NCBI GenBank assembly: GCA_009377645.1
Contig: WHTQ01000010.1
Coordinates: 1-64,000 of the forward strand
From: Micromonosporaceae bacterium
GTDB taxonomy: Bacteria > Actinomycetota > Actinomycetes > Mycobacteriales > Micromonosporaceae
Reading direction: 5' to 3'
DNA length: 64,000 nt
Shown here: positions 7,699 through 18,685 of the stretch, in pieces
Numbering within the stretch: the first letter of the stretch is position 1
Layout of the letters: each line of letters opens with the position of its first letter
The notes under the pieces: generated by a model
The model's input: only the letters and a program-made list of their open reading frames with translations
What the model was told of the DNA's origin: nothing
Database searches by the model: none
Made by a program: the position numbers and the translations under genes

Positions 7699-8801
7699 CA
7701 CGCCACCCAGGTGCCGGAGCGCATCACCCGGAGTACCCGTAGGTGCGGGTCGAGCACCACCAGGTCGGCGCGCAGGCCGGGGGCGAGCGCCCCGGCCGTG
7801 CCGGCCAGACCGAGCACCCGGGCCGGCGTGGTAGCCGCCATCCGGACGGCGTCCACGAGCGACACTCCGGCCCCGACCGCCCGCCGCAGGGCGGCGTCCA
7901 TCGTGAGCGTGCTGCCGGCGATCGGGCCCGGGTCACCGTCCGCGGTGGTCAGCCGGGCCACCCGGTCGGCCACCACCACCGACTGCCCGCCCAGCTCGTA
8001 CGCTCCGTCCGGCATCCCGGCGGCGGCCATCGCGTCGGTGACCAGCGCGGCCCGGCCCGCTGCGGCGCCGGCCGCGAAGGCCAGCATCCCGTCATGCAGG
8101 TGCACCCCGTCGGCGATCAGCTCGCAGACCACATCGGAGGCGCCGAGCAGTGCCACGACCGGACCCGGCTCCCGGTGATGCACCGGCCGCATCCCGTTGC
8201 ACAGGTGGGTAGCGACAGTCGCGCCGGCGGCCACCGCGGCCCGGGTCTGCTCGTACGAGGCATCGGTGTGCCCGATCGCCGCCACCACCCCCGCCTCGCC
8301 GAGCAGCCGGATCGCGGCCAGCGCGCCCGCCCGCTCCGGTGCCAGGGTCACCATCCGGACTGTTCCGTTGCCCAGCGCGATCAGCTCGGCCAGCTCGTCC
8401 GTGGACGGGTCGCGCAGATGTGCCGGGTCCTGTGCCCCGCGCCGCACCGGCGACAGGTAGGGCCCTTCGAAGTGGACACCGGCCAGCACGCCCTCGGCGA
8501 CCAGCGGCGCGTACGCCTCGGTGGCGGCCCGCATCAGCGGGTATGGGGACGAGACCAGGCTGGCCAGCAGGGTGGTGGTGCCGTGCCGCCGGTGAAACCG
8601 GGCCGCGCCGCGGGCCGCGTCCGGGTCCCCGGTGGTGAAGCTGTGGCCACCGCCGCCGTGGTTGTGAAGGTCCACGAACCCGGGCACGATCAGCTGGTCC
8701 CCGCCGGCGCCGGGACCGACCTCGGCGATCCGGTCCCCGTCGAGGCGGACGAAGCCGGCCAGCACCCGCTCCGGGGTCACCACCCGGCCGCTGACGATCA
8801 C
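7698..8801 (-). CDS. nagA: N-acetylglucosamine-6-phosphate deacetylase
   Basis: The enzyme converts GlcNAc-6-phosphate to glucosamine-6-phosphate and acetate, the first committed step of amino-sugar catabolism and cell-wall recycling. It is an amidohydrolase-fold protein: metal ligands and catalytic residues are visible at H46/H48 (DLHNHG), E112 (HFEGPYLSP), H178 (IGHTDAS), H199 (THLCNGM) and D256 (TDAM). The length, 367 residues, is normal. The GTG at 8801 overlaps the stop of the truncated ROK gene (GTGA), the expected nagK/rok-nagA order. No glucosamine-6-phosphate deaminase gene is seen nearby. Confidence 0.92.
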   Translation of the reverse strand: MIVSGRVVTPERVLAGFVRLDGDRIAEVGPGAGGDQLIVPGFVDLHNHGGGGHSFTTGDPDAARGAARFHRRHGTTTLLASLVSSPYPLMRAATEAYAPLVAEGVLAGVHFEGPYLSPVRRGAQDPAHLRDPSTDELAELIALGNGTVRMVTLAPERAGALAAIRLLGEAGVVAAIGHTDASYEQTRAAVAAGATVATHLCNGMRPVHHREPGPVVALLGASDVVCELIADGVHLHDGMLAFAAGAAAGRAALVTDAMAAAGMPDGAYELGGQSVVVADRVARLTTADGDPGPIAGSTLTMDAALRRAVGAGVSLVDAVRMAATTPARVLGLAGTAGALAPGLRADLVVLDPHLRVLRVMRSGTWVA

Positions 8802-8998
8802 ACCGGCTCCGGTGCCAGCAGGGCCTCGCCCGCCTTGGCCAGGCGACCACCGACCACGATCCGCTCCACATCGAACAGCGCCCCGATCAGCAGCCCGTCC
8901 GCCAGCTGCCGGTGCCGGACCGTTCCGTCGGCGCAGACCTGGGCGGCCTTGATCCCGGTGCCGCCGACGTCGATCGCCACCATCACGTCCGGACCCAT
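8798..8998 (-). pseudogene. ROK-family sugar kinase with an in-frame internal deletion
   Basis: The reading frame is intact but codes for only about 66 residues. The first part, VAIDVGGTGIKAA followed by VCADGTVRHRQ, is the ROK N-terminal phosphate-binding region. After LADG the sequence jumps to LIGALFDVERIVVGGRLAKAG, which belongs near the C-terminus of ROK kinases (the usual LLDPERIVLGGGL region). About 200 residues of a roughly 300-residue protein are missing, including the CxCGxxGC zinc motif and the catalytic Asp. The kinase cannot work. The frame is kept and the stop still overlaps nagA, so it may now serve only to couple nagA translation. The start is ATG 8998 or 8983. Confidence 0.75.
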
Positions 8999-9264
8999 AT
9001 ACCGATGATCCCAGACCGGCATCCAGCAGACCGCTCTGGCGGCGGCGAACTGGGAACGGGCAGTATCACAACCCGGTGAATTGGGCCCTTCTTGTGCGCC
9101 AGGTGGCGTCAGTCACCACAGCCGCACTCAGCCTCCGTCGGGCGACTGCGACCGTGTGGACCCGATCTGTGCCCGGGTTGGCTCACGTTGGCGATGGTGT
9201 GATTGGTCCGTCGAAGGGGCGACCGGCCGCCCGAGAGGCCATGAGCGTCCGGCTCCCCGGTGTT

Positions 9265-10026
9265 TCAGGCGATTTTGCGTCGGTAGGCGACCATAGCGAA
9301 CGCATAGGCGACGATAAGAATGCCGACGCACCAGGCGAGGGCGATCCAGATATCGCTGCCGACCGGCTGCTCCTCCAGCAGCGCCCTGATCGTGTTGACG
9401 ATGGAGGTGACCGGTTGGTTCTCCGCGAAGGCGCGCACCGGCCCGGGCATCGTGTCGGTGGGGACGAACGCCGAGCTCACGAACGGCAGGAAGATGAGCG
9501 GATACGAGAAGGCGCTCGCTCCATCCGGGGAGGACGCCGACAGCCCGGAGATCACCGCGACCCACGTCAACGCGAGCGTGAACAGCACGAGGATCCCGGC
9601 CACGGCGAGCCACGCGAGGACCCCCGCCGACGAGCGGAAGCCCATGAGAAGCCCCACCAGGATGATGATCACCACGGAGATGGCGTTGGCCACCAGCGAG
9701 GTCAGCACGTGTCCCCACAGCACGGACGAACGCGCTATCGGCATGGAGTGGAACCGCTCGAAGATGCCGCTCTGCAGGTCGTTGAACAGTCGGTAGGAGG
9801 TGTAGGCGATGCCGCTGGCGATCGCGATGAGCAGGATGCCGGGCATCAGGTAGTTGACGTAGTTGTCGGTGCCCGCCTGGATGGCGCCGCCGAACACGTA
9901 GACGAACAGCAGCATGAACGCGATCGGCATGATCGTGACCGTGATGATGGTGTCCATGCTGCGGGTGACGTGTCGCACGGAGCGCCCGAGCATCACACTG
10001 GTGTTGCTGAAGGAATGCGCGCTCAT
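9265..10026 (-). CDS. ABC-2 type permease (DrrB-like)
   Basis: This 253-residue protein has six predicted membrane helices in the ABC-2 arrangement (IMPIAFMLLFVYVFGG, then YLMPGILLIAIASG, and further helices ending AYAFAMVAYRRKIA) and the ERFHSMPIARSSVLWG cytoplasmic loop typical of DrrB-type exporters. Its ATG at 10026 overlaps the ATPase stop as TGATG. It should form an efflux pump with the preceding ATPase. The cassette has clearly lower GC than its surroundings, as noted under the pentapeptide-repeat gene. The substrate is unknown; a peptide or drug is likely from the context. Confidence 0.87.
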   Translation of the reverse strand: MSAHSFSNTSVMLGRSVRHVTRSMDTIITVTIMPIAFMLLFVYVFGGAIQAGTDNYVNYLMPGILLIAIASGIAYTSYRLFNDLQSGIFERFHSMPIARSSVLWGHVLTSLVANAISVVIIILVGLLMGFRSSAGVLAWLAVAGILVLFTLALTWVAVISGLSASSPDGASAFSYPLIFLPFVSSAFVPTDTMPGPVRAFAENQPVTSIVNTIRALLEEQPVGSDIWIALAWCVGILIVAYAFAMVAYRRKIA

Positions 10027-10814
10027 CACTGCCTCTCCTTGTCGTTTTCGGGAGTCTTGTCGCTTCCGACGATCGCCAGGAAGACCTCCTCCAGGGTGGG
10101 TTGCCGTTCCACGTATTCCACTTTCGCGGACGGGAGCAGCTCCCGCAGTTCTGCCAAGGTGCCGGACACGATGATCGTGCCCTCGTGCAGGATCGCGATC
10201 CGGTCGGCGAGCTTTTCGGCCTCCTCCAGGTACTGGGTCGTGAGAAGGACTGTCGTGCCGCTGTCAGCGAGGTTCTGGATCACCTGCCACACTTCGATGC
10301 GGCCCTCCGGGTCGAGTCCGGTGGTCGGCTCGTCGAGGAAGATGACCGGCGGGTCGCCGATGAGGCTCATGGCGATGTCGAGGCGGCGGCGCATGCCGCC
10401 CGAGTAGGTCGCCACCCGGCGTCCGGCCGCATCGGCAAGGCCGAATCGTTCGAGCAGATCGTCTGCGACCCGGCGGGGGTGCTCCACCTGCCGCAACTTG
10501 GCGATCATGACCAGGTTCTCCCGGCCGGTGAGGATCTCATCCACCGCTGCGAACTGCCCGGTCAGGCTGATCGACTCCCGCACCCGCGCCGGCTGAGACA
10601 GGACGTCGAATCCGTTCACGCTTGCCGTGCCGTCATCCGGCTTGAGCAGGGTGGCGAGGATCCTCACGATCGTGGTCTTGCCGGCACCGTTGGAGCCGAG
10701 CAGCGCGAAAATGCTCCCGCTGGCCACATCGAAGTCCACGCCCTTGAGCACCTGCAGCTTCTGATAGGACTTGTGCAATCCGTGGACCCGGATCGCCAGG
10801 TTCTGTTCTTCCAT
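10026..10814 (-). CDS. ABC transporter ATP-binding protein (DrrA-like)
   Basis: A 262-residue ATPase with Walker A at 40-48 (GSNGAGKTT), ABC signature at 137-143 (YSGGMRR), Walker B and the following DEPTTGLDP at 157-169, and the switch His region replaced by LLTTQYLEEAEKLADR, the usual form in the DrrA/drug-resistance subfamily. The C-terminal extension (PTLEEVFLAIVG) is also typical of DrrA. It powers the adjacent ABC-2 permease. It starts 12 bases after the stop of the pentapeptide-repeat gene with a GGAGACGCG ribosome site, so the four genes form one transcript. Confidence 0.92.
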   Translation of the reverse strand: MEEQNLAIRVHGLHKSYQKLQVLKGVDFDVASGSIFALLGSNGAGKTTIVRILATLLKPDDGTASVNGFDVLSQPARVRESISLTGQFAAVDEILTGRENLVMIAKLRQVEHPRRVADDLLERFGLADAAGRRVATYSGGMRRRLDIAMSLIGDPPVIFLDEPTTGLDPEGRIEVWQVIQNLADSGTTVLLTTQYLEEAEKLADRIAILHEGTIIVSGTLAELRELLPSAKVEYVERQPTLEEVFLAIVGSDKTPENDKERQ

Positions 10815-10826
10815 GTTTCGCGTCTC

Positions 10827-11684
10827 CTATGCAACAGTCACGTTGGACAGCTCTGCCCCGAGACTCTTGAGTCCGGCGTAGGTCAGTTTGTCCATTCGCG
10901 CCCCATCGAAGTTCACCGTGCGGATGGCCTTGCGGTACGACCGCTGGGAGGCGCGGAAGGACACATCCCGCAGTGTCGCGCCCCGGAACGTGACGCCTTC
11001 GAGCGCTGCCCTGTCGAACTTCACACTGGTGAAGGCCGCCCCGTCCAGGTCCAGGCCGCGCAGATCGGAGTATGAGAAGTCCACGCCGGTGAAGGTGCAG
11101 CCTTCGAAGACGGTGCGCCGCAGGTCGGTCATGCGGAACACGACATCCGTGAGCGCGGCGTCGACGAACCGGACCTCGGTGAGTCCCGACATGCTGAAGT
11201 CGGTGCGCACCAGGATGGCCCTGTGGAAGCTGGCGCGTGCCAGTTCGAGCACCGTCATATTCGCATCGGTCAGATTGGCGCCGTCGAAGTTCGCCTCCGC
11301 CAGATCGCTGGTCTTGAACGAGCTGCCGGTGAGATCAGCTTGCGAGAAATCGGAGCCGCGCAGCGCGCTCGCCTTGAACGTCCCGTCCCGCACTGTCACG
11401 CCCGCGAAGTCGCTTCCCCGCAGGTCGCTCGCATCGAACCTTGTCACCATCTTCCGCTCGAGCGATCGGGAGAGGTTGGAGACCTCCTGCACGGTCTGCT
11501 CGATGTCGCCGATGCTGTCGACGGTCAGCTCGAAGGCCGTCGCCTCATCCTTGCCCTCGGCGCGGAGCTCGCGGAAGCGCTCATGCAAGTCCGCGAGCAG
11601 GTCCGCTTTCAGCTCGCTGATGCTCTTCGTGCCCTCGTAGGGCGCGAAGACGCCGTCCACGTACTCGTCTAGCTTGTCGTTCAT
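10827..11684 (-). CDS. Pentapeptide-repeat protein with an N-terminal permease-prefix-like domain
   Basis: Residues 1-75 form a helical module (DEYVDGVFAPYEGTKSISEL, then ADLHERFRELRAEGKDEATAF) like the DUF1700/permease-prefix domain that often follows PadR regulators. Residues about 85-265 are pentapeptide repeats with A/S-x-L/F-x at five-residue spacing (SDLRGSDFAG, then ALRGSDFSQADLTGSSF, EANFDGANLTDANM), which predict a right-handed quadrilateral beta-helix. Related proteins (MfpA, Qnr, McbG, AlbG) mimic DNA and shield gyrase, but many pentapeptide-repeat proteins do other things. The setting, between PadR and a DrrAB-like pump, suggests self-protection or drug resistance. One 60-base sample here (10861-10920) is about 57% GC, against about 78% in a sample of nagA, a sign of transfer. 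Confidence 0.8.
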   Translation of the reverse strand: MNDKLDEYVDGVFAPYEGTKSISELKADLLADLHERFRELRAEGKDEATAFELTVDSIGDIEQTVQEVSNLSRSLERKMVTRFDASDLRGSDFAGVTVRDGTFKASALRGSDFSQADLTGSSFKTSDLAEANFDGANLTDANMTVLELARASFHRAILVRTDFSMSGLTEVRFVDAALTDVVFRMTDLRRTVFEGCTFTGVDFSYSDLRGLDLDGAAFTSVKFDRAALEGVTFRGATLRDVSFRASQRSYRKAIRTVNFDGARMDKLTYAGLKSLGAELSNVTVA

Positions 11685-11696
11685 CGATTCGTCTCC

Positions 11697-12026
11697 TCAC
11701 AGCAATGTGTCGAGCACGCGCTTCGCGTACTCCCAGTTGCTCTTGTTGCGGCCATAGGTCGCTCTGCCCTTCTCCGTGATCCGGAAGTACTTGCGCCGCC
11801 CGCCCTGCGATTCGTCGCCCCAGTACCACGTGATGTCGCCGTCGGCTTCCAAGCGTCGGACGCTGGAGTACATCGTGGCTTCCTTGAGCTCGTACTCGCC
11901 GTGCGAATGCTCGGCGATCAACTTGACGATCTCGTAGCCATAGCAGTCCGATTCCGTCAGCAGCCGCAAGATCATCGTGTCGGTGTTCCCGCGTAGCAAA
12001 TCCGATGTGACCTTGCTCGTGCTCAT
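11697..12026 (-). CDS. PadR-family transcriptional regulator
   Basis: The 109-residue protein is the short PadR type: a winged helix (SDLLRGNTDTMILRLLTESD, then CYGYEIVKLIAEHS), the wing segment ATMYSSVRRLEADGDI, and GGRRKYFRITEKGR, followed by a C-terminal dimerisation helix. PadR proteins repress efflux genes and release them when a drug or phenolic ligand binds. ATG 12026 follows GGAGGTGGGAG; the upstream ATG at 12074 lies inside the promoter and is rejected. It is the first gene of the padR-pentapeptide-ABC operon and probably represses it. Confidence 0.9.
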   Translation of the reverse strand: MSTSKVTSDLLRGNTDTMILRLLTESDCYGYEIVKLIAEHSHGEYELKEATMYSSVRRLEADGDITWYWGDESQGGRRKYFRITEKGRATYGRNKSNWEYAKRVLDTLL

Positions 12027-12045
12027 ACTCCCACCTCCCTCCAGC

Positions 12046-12080
12046 AATGTAGCCCGGGATACTATGACTGTCAAGGTAGT
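12046..12080 (-). promoter_or_regulatory. Promoter and putative PadR operator of the efflux cassette
   Basis: On the minus strand there is a consensus TTGACA (12074-12069), a 17-base spacer and TACATT (12051-12046), 20 bases before the padR ATG. The -35 box is enclosed by ACTA (12080-12077) and TAGT (12064-12061), forming a short dyad across it, a plausible site for PadR to block polymerase. The hexamers are closer to the sigma-70 consensus than others in the window. Confidence 0.6.
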
Positions 12081-12208
12081 CTTCGAGCCACAGTACGCGG
12101 ATGTGTGTGGTAGTGACGGAGGTCACCGCGCCGGAGGTGGATGCCCTCGCGAACACCAGCAAGGAAGGCGAGCTGCTGGCCCAGGGATGCGTTCGCAGGC
12201 CGGCCGGG

Positions 12209-15156
<2,948 letters not shown>

Positions 15157-15162
15157 AACCGC

Positions 15163-16161
15163 TCAGGGTGGGGGCAGGTGTTCGGCCGCCAGCGAGCGGC
15201 AGATCTCGGCGCCGTGGGTGTAGCCGAGGTGCTCCGGATAGCGGGTGAGCACGCCCATCGTCCAGCCGTCCCCGATCGCCAGGCAGTTGACGTGCCAGGC
15301 GCCCTCGGCGTCCCGGACGATCCAGCCGTTCTTGATCGCGATGCCGGCCCGCTGGTCTTCCGGGAAGGCGTGCCGGATCCCGAAGTCCCCGATGCCGCGT
15401 ACCGCCCGCATCTCGTCCAGCAGCCAGTCTGTCCACTCCGGACCGGCCGCCCGGCCGTCGGCCAGGCAGGCGCCCATCCGGACGGTGTCGCGCGGCGAGA
15501 GCCGGGTGTTGCTCCAGCGGTTCGGGACGGCCTGCGAGTCGGTCAGCTCACAGCGCTCGATCAGCCGCTCGATCGAGGCGTGTGCCCCGATCTCTTGGAA
15601 CACGGTCTCGGTGTAGCCGTTGTGGCTGTCCCGGATGATGACGCGCAGCTGCTCCAGCCGGGTCGGGGTGGGCTGGTCGCCGCCGTCGGCGGTGAGCCGG
15701 AGGTAGTCGGCGACGATCCAGGCCTTGATCATGGAGGCGGTGGTGCTGGTCTCGGCCAGGTTGCCGGAGCCGGTGATGGTGCCGGTGCGCTGGTCCAGGA
15801 TCGCCCATCCGGTGAAGTCGCCGGCCGGGGCGGCCGGGTCGTCCGGTGGCTGCGGGGGCCGGATGGCCGGCCGGTCCGCGAGCGGCCGCGGCGGCTCGCG
15901 GACCGGGCCTGGGGTCTGAGTCGGGGTCGGGGGCGAAGTCGGGGCTGGGGTCGGGGTCGCGGTCGGGGCCGGCGGGTCTGGTTCGGTCCGGTCCGAGCCG
16001 CTCGCCCAGCCGGCCAGCGACTGCCCACCGGGCCAGCCGGCGACCGCAGCCACCCCGGCGGCGGTCAGCAGGGCGGTGGCCAGCAGCACGGCCAGCAGGC
16101 GCTTCGGGGTGGTGCGGCGGCGCGCGTCGGCCCCGCCGGGGCGCTCGCCGGGGTTCGTCAT
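15163..16161 (-). CDS. Secreted class A beta-lactamase-fold protein (paralogue 2 of a tandem pair)
   Basis: An N-terminal membrane anchor or signal (RLLAVLLATALLTAAGVAAVAG, quoted in two parts: RLLAVLLATALL and TAAGVAAVAG) is followed by a Pro/Thr-rich linker to about residue 110 and a serine beta-lactamase-like domain. The three landmarks are S143-x-x-K146 (SMIK), S179-H-N181 and K277-N-G. The shared motif [11 protein letters not shown] and VNCLAI mark the pair. The Glu166 region of true class A enzymes is not obvious and the KTG triad is KNG, so hydrolysis of beta-lactams is doubtful; a peptidoglycan or penicillin-binding role is more likely. ATG 16161 lies one base after the stop of the upstream paralogue. 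Confidence 0.75.
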   Translation of the reverse strand: MTNPGERPGGADARRRTTPKRLLAVLLATALLTAAGVAAVAGWPGGQSLAGWASGSDRTEPDPPAPTATPTPAPTSPPTPTQTPGPVREPPRPLADRPAIRPPQPPDDPAAPAGDFTGWAILDQRTGTITGSGNLAETSTTASMIKAWIVADYLRLTADGGDQPTPTRLEQLRVIIRDSHNGYTETVFQEIGAHASIERLIERCELTDSQAVPNRWSNTRLSPRDTVRMGACLADGRAAGPEWTDWLLDEMRAVRGIGDFGIRHAFPEDQRAGIAIKNGWIVRDAEGAWHVNCLAIGDGWTMGVLTRYPEHLGYTHGAEICRSLAAEHLPPP

Positions 16162-16162
16162 C

Positions 16163-17119
16163 TCACTGCGGCGCCATCGGCGGCGCGGGCTGGTCGTCGG
16201 TCAGCTGGGTCGCGACGCTGGCGCACCGCTGCGCGCCGTAGTCCAAGCTGTACTCGACCGGGTACCGCATCATCACGGCCATCACCCACTCGTCGGTGAT
16301 CGCCAGGCAGTTCACGTGCCAGCTGCTGGTCGCGCCGATCCGGGTCCAGCCGTTCTTGATCGCCACGCCCTTGGACACCGTGGCTTCCGGCAGGCCGTCG
16401 ATGATGCCCCACCGGCCACCTTCGAAGTTCTCGCCCGGTCGCTGGTCCACGTCGGCCGTGCTGCCGCGTACCGTGCGCATCTCGGCCAGCAGCCAGTCTG
16501 TCCACTCCGGCCCCGCGGCGGTCCCGTCCGCGACGCAGCCGCCGAGCCGGACCGCGTCCACCGCCGACATCTGGGTGCGGCTCCACCAGCCGGAGCCGCC
16601 GTCCGGGATGTGGGTCTCCACCAGCTGGCAGACATCGATCATCCGCTCGACGACCGCGTCCTGCCCGCCCGCCACGTACAGCCGCTGCGCGGCGGCGTTG
16701 TGGCTGTCCCGGATCGCCAGCCGGGCGTCCCGCAGGTCGCGGTCGCCGGGCTGGTCGCCCGCCTCGGCGACCCGGCGCAGGTGGTCGGCGACGATCCAAA
16801 CTTTGATCATGGACTCGGTGGAGCTGGTCTCGGTCGCGTTCGGGGAGCTGAGCGTGGTGCCGGTGGACCGGTCCAGCATCGCCCAGGTCAGGAACCCTTC
16901 GATCTCCACCGTCACGTCTTCTGTGGGCTCCTCGGCGTCGCCGGGTGCCGGGGACCGGACCGGATCGGCGGCGGCGGCCGCCGGCTGCGGGTCGGCGGAC
17001 CGGTTCGGCGTGGTCAGCGCCCCCCGGCTCGGACCGCCGGCCAGCAGGGCGGAGACCACCACCGTCCCGCCGACCACCAGCGAGGCGAGGACGGCTGCCA
17101 GGATGACTCTTGGGTGCAC
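16163..17119 (-). CDS. Secreted class A beta-lactamase-fold protein (paralogue 1 of a tandem pair)
   Basis: This is the first gene of the pair, 318 residues. It has an N-terminal hydrophobic segment ([24 protein letters not shown], in two parts: [10 protein letters not shown] and [14 protein letters not shown]), a linker, then the same fold with S103-x-x-K106 (SMIK), S139-H-N141 and K254-[11 protein letters not shown] and [11 protein letters not shown] match its neighbour. The two probably arose by tandem duplication and diverged, since the linkers and the segment after GPEWTDWLL (here with an added [12 protein letters not shown] stretch) differ. Start ATG 17119; the adjacent gene follows with one base between stop and start, so they are co-transcribed. 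Confidence 0.75.
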   Translation of the reverse strand: MHPRVILAAVLASLVVGGTVVVSALLAGGPSRGALTTPNRSADPQPAAAAADPVRSPAPGDAEEPTEDVTVEIEGFLTWAMLDRSTGTTLSSPNATETSSTESMIKVWIVADHLRRVAEAGDQPGDRDLRDARLAIRDSHNAAAQRLYVAGGQDAVVERMIDVCQLVETHIPDGGSGWWSRTQMSAVDAVRLGGCVADGTAAGPEWTDWLLAEMRTVRGSTADVDQRPGENFEGGRWGIIDGLPEATVSKGVAIKNGWTRIGATSSWHVNCLAITDEWVMAVMMRYPVEYSLDYGAQRCASVATQLTDDQPAPPMAPQ

Positions 17120-17243
17120 GGGAGGGGTGGCTCCCTGGTCAGGTCGGGCAGGGTGTACGCGAGCCTATCGATCCAGAGAGCCGGCCGTCTACCCCGTACG
17201 AATGGGATTAACGCCTCGATCGCCCCGACAAACCGGCGGAGTC

Positions 17244-17284
17244 TGTTACAAGATGTTGCAGCGTAAGGGCTCAATCTGTAACAC
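17244..17284 (+). promoter_or_regulatory. paa operon promoter and operator region
   Basis: TGTTACA (17244-17250) and TGTAACA (17277-17283) are inverted copies 33 bases apart, three helical turns, and a third half-site TGTTGCA (17254-17260) is 10 bases after the first. They overlap TTGCAG (17256-17261) and TAACAC (17279-17284), a -35/-10 pair with a 17-base spacer. The -10 ends 5 bases before the paaA ATG, so the transcript probably has no leader. A PaaR- or TetR-like repressor is the likely binder; none is encoded nearby. Confidence 0.45.
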
Positions 17285-17288
17285 TGTG

Positions 17289-18398
17289 ATGGTGTATGGC
17301 AATGACTTCCAGACCTCCGCCGGTGACCTGCTCGGGGAGGTGGAGGCGGCCGAGGCGGCGCTGCGGGAGGCGGCCGGGCGGGAGCTGGCCGGCGAGGCCG
17401 GCGACGCCGGCGGCCATGACGCCGGCCGCCACGGGGCCGGCGACCGGGACCCCGGCGCCCGCGATCCCGGTAAGGAGCGCGCCGGCTACTTCGACCGGAT
17501 CATCTCCGCGGACCAGAAGATCGAGCCGCGGGACGACATGCCCGATGCCTACCGGAAAACGCTGATCCGGCAGATCGCCCAGCACGCCCACTCCGAGATC
17601 ATCGGGATGCAGCCCGAGGCGAACTGGATCACCCGGGCACCGAGCCTGAAGCGCAAGGCGATCCTGCTCGCCAAGGTGCAGGACGAGGCCGGCCACGGGC
17701 TGTATCTCTACGCCGCCGCGGAGACCCTCGGCGCGGCCCGGGAGGAGCTGGTCGACAAGCTGCTCACCGGCCGGCAGAAGTACAGCTCGATCTTCAACTA
17801 CCCGACCCTGACCTGGGCCGACGTGGGGGTGATCGGGTGGCTGGTGGACGGTGCCGCGATCGTCAACCAGGTGCCGCTGTGCCGCTGCTCGTACGGGCCG
17901 TATGCCCGGGCAATGATCCGGATCTGCAAGGAGGAGTCGTTCCACCAGCGGCAGGGGTACGAGATCCTGTACACGCTCGCGCACGGCACGCCGGCCCAGC
18001 GGGAGCTGGCCCAGGACGCGGTCGACCGCTGGTGGTATCCGTCACTGGCGATGTTCGGCCCGCCGGACTCGGAGTCGACCCACTCCGAGCAGTCGATGCA
18101 GTGGAAGATCAAGCGATTCAGCAACGACGACCTGCGGCAGCGGTTCGTGGACATGTGCGTCGGCCAGGTGGAGGTGCTCGGGCTGCGGCTGCCCGACCCG
18201 GCGCTGCGCTGGAACCCGCAGCGCGGCGCCCACGACTTCACCGAGCCCGACTACGCCGAGCTGATGCGGGTGATCAGCGGCGACGGGCCGTGCAACCGGC
18301 AACGGATGGCCCACCGCCGGGCCGCCCACGCCGACGGCGGATGGGTACGGGAGGCCGCCGCGGCCTACGCTGCCAAGCAGGCCGGGGCGGAGGCGTAG
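17289..18398 (+). CDS. paaA: 1,2-phenylacetyl-CoA epoxidase, catalytic subunit A
   Basis: PaaA carries the non-haem di-iron site that epoxidises the ring of phenylacetyl-CoA in the aerobic phenylacetate pathway. The ferritin-like helices hold the iron ligands in the [21 protein letters not shown] and [12 protein letters not shown] blocks. The 369-residue protein has an extra Gly/Asp/Arg-rich insert (about residues 35-65, with [11 protein letters not shown]) between its N-terminus and the [16 protein letters not shown] core. ATG 17289 is chosen because the promoter ends 5 bases before it; GTG 17292 is possible. First gene of paaABCDE. Confidence 0.93.
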   Translation: MVYGNDFQTSAGDLLGEVEAAEAALREAAGRELAGEAGDAGGHDAGRHGAGDRDPGARDPGKERAGYFDRIISADQKIEPRDDMPDAYRKTLIRQIAQHAHSEIIGMQPEANWITRAPSLKRKAILLAKVQDEAGHGLYLYAAAETLGAAREELVDKLLTGRQKYSSIFNYPTLTWADVGVIGWLVDGAAIVNQVPLCRCSYGPYARAMIRICKEESFHQRQGYEILYTLAHGTPAQRELAQDAVDRWWYPSLAMFGPPDSESTHSEQSMQWKIKRFSNDDLRQRFVDMCVGQVEVLGLRLPDPALRWNPQRGAHDFTEPDYAELMRVISGDGPCNRQRMAHRRAAHADGGWVREAAAAYAAKQAGAEA

Positions 18399-18400
18399 GC

Positions 18401-18685
18401 ATGGGCGAGCTGTCGCCACTGTGGGAGGTGTTCGTGCGCCCGCGGCGCGGCCTCTCGCACGTGCACGCCGGCAGCATCCACGCGCCGGACGCGGCGACCG
18501 CGCTGCACAACGCCCGCGACGTGTACACCCGCCGGCAGGAGGGAGTCTCGATCTGGGTGGTGCCGGCCGCCGAGATCACCGCCTCCAGCCCGGACGAGAA
18601 GGACGCGTTCTTCGACCCGGCCGCCGACAAGGTGTACCGCCACCCCACCTTCTACCACGTGCCGGATGGGGCCAAGCACCTGTGA
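18401..18685 (+). CDS. paaB: 1,2-phenylacetyl-CoA epoxidase subunit B
   Basis: A 94-residue protein with the PaaB signature: WEVFVRPRRGLSHVHAGS near the start, ALHNARDVYTRR in the middle, and the tail FYHVPDGAKHL. PaaB is needed for the epoxidase complex and is thought to help electron transfer between the reductase PaaE and the catalytic core. ATG 18401 is two bases after the paaA stop and its stop overlaps paaC (GTGA). Confidence 0.93.
   Translation: MGELSPLWEVFVRPRRGLSHVHAGSIHAPDAATALHNARDVYTRRQEGVSIWVVPAAEITASSPDEKDAFFDPAADKVYRHPTFYHVPDGAKHL

Noticed and set aside
9023-9264. Hidden gene in the 242-base gap after the ABC permease
   Set aside because: No start with a ribosome site leads to a protein-like frame. 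I see only unannotated intergenic DNA.
15163-17119. True class A beta-lactamases
   Set aside because: KNG in place of KTG and no clear Glu166 make antibiotic hydrolysis unlikely, so the call is limited to the fold.
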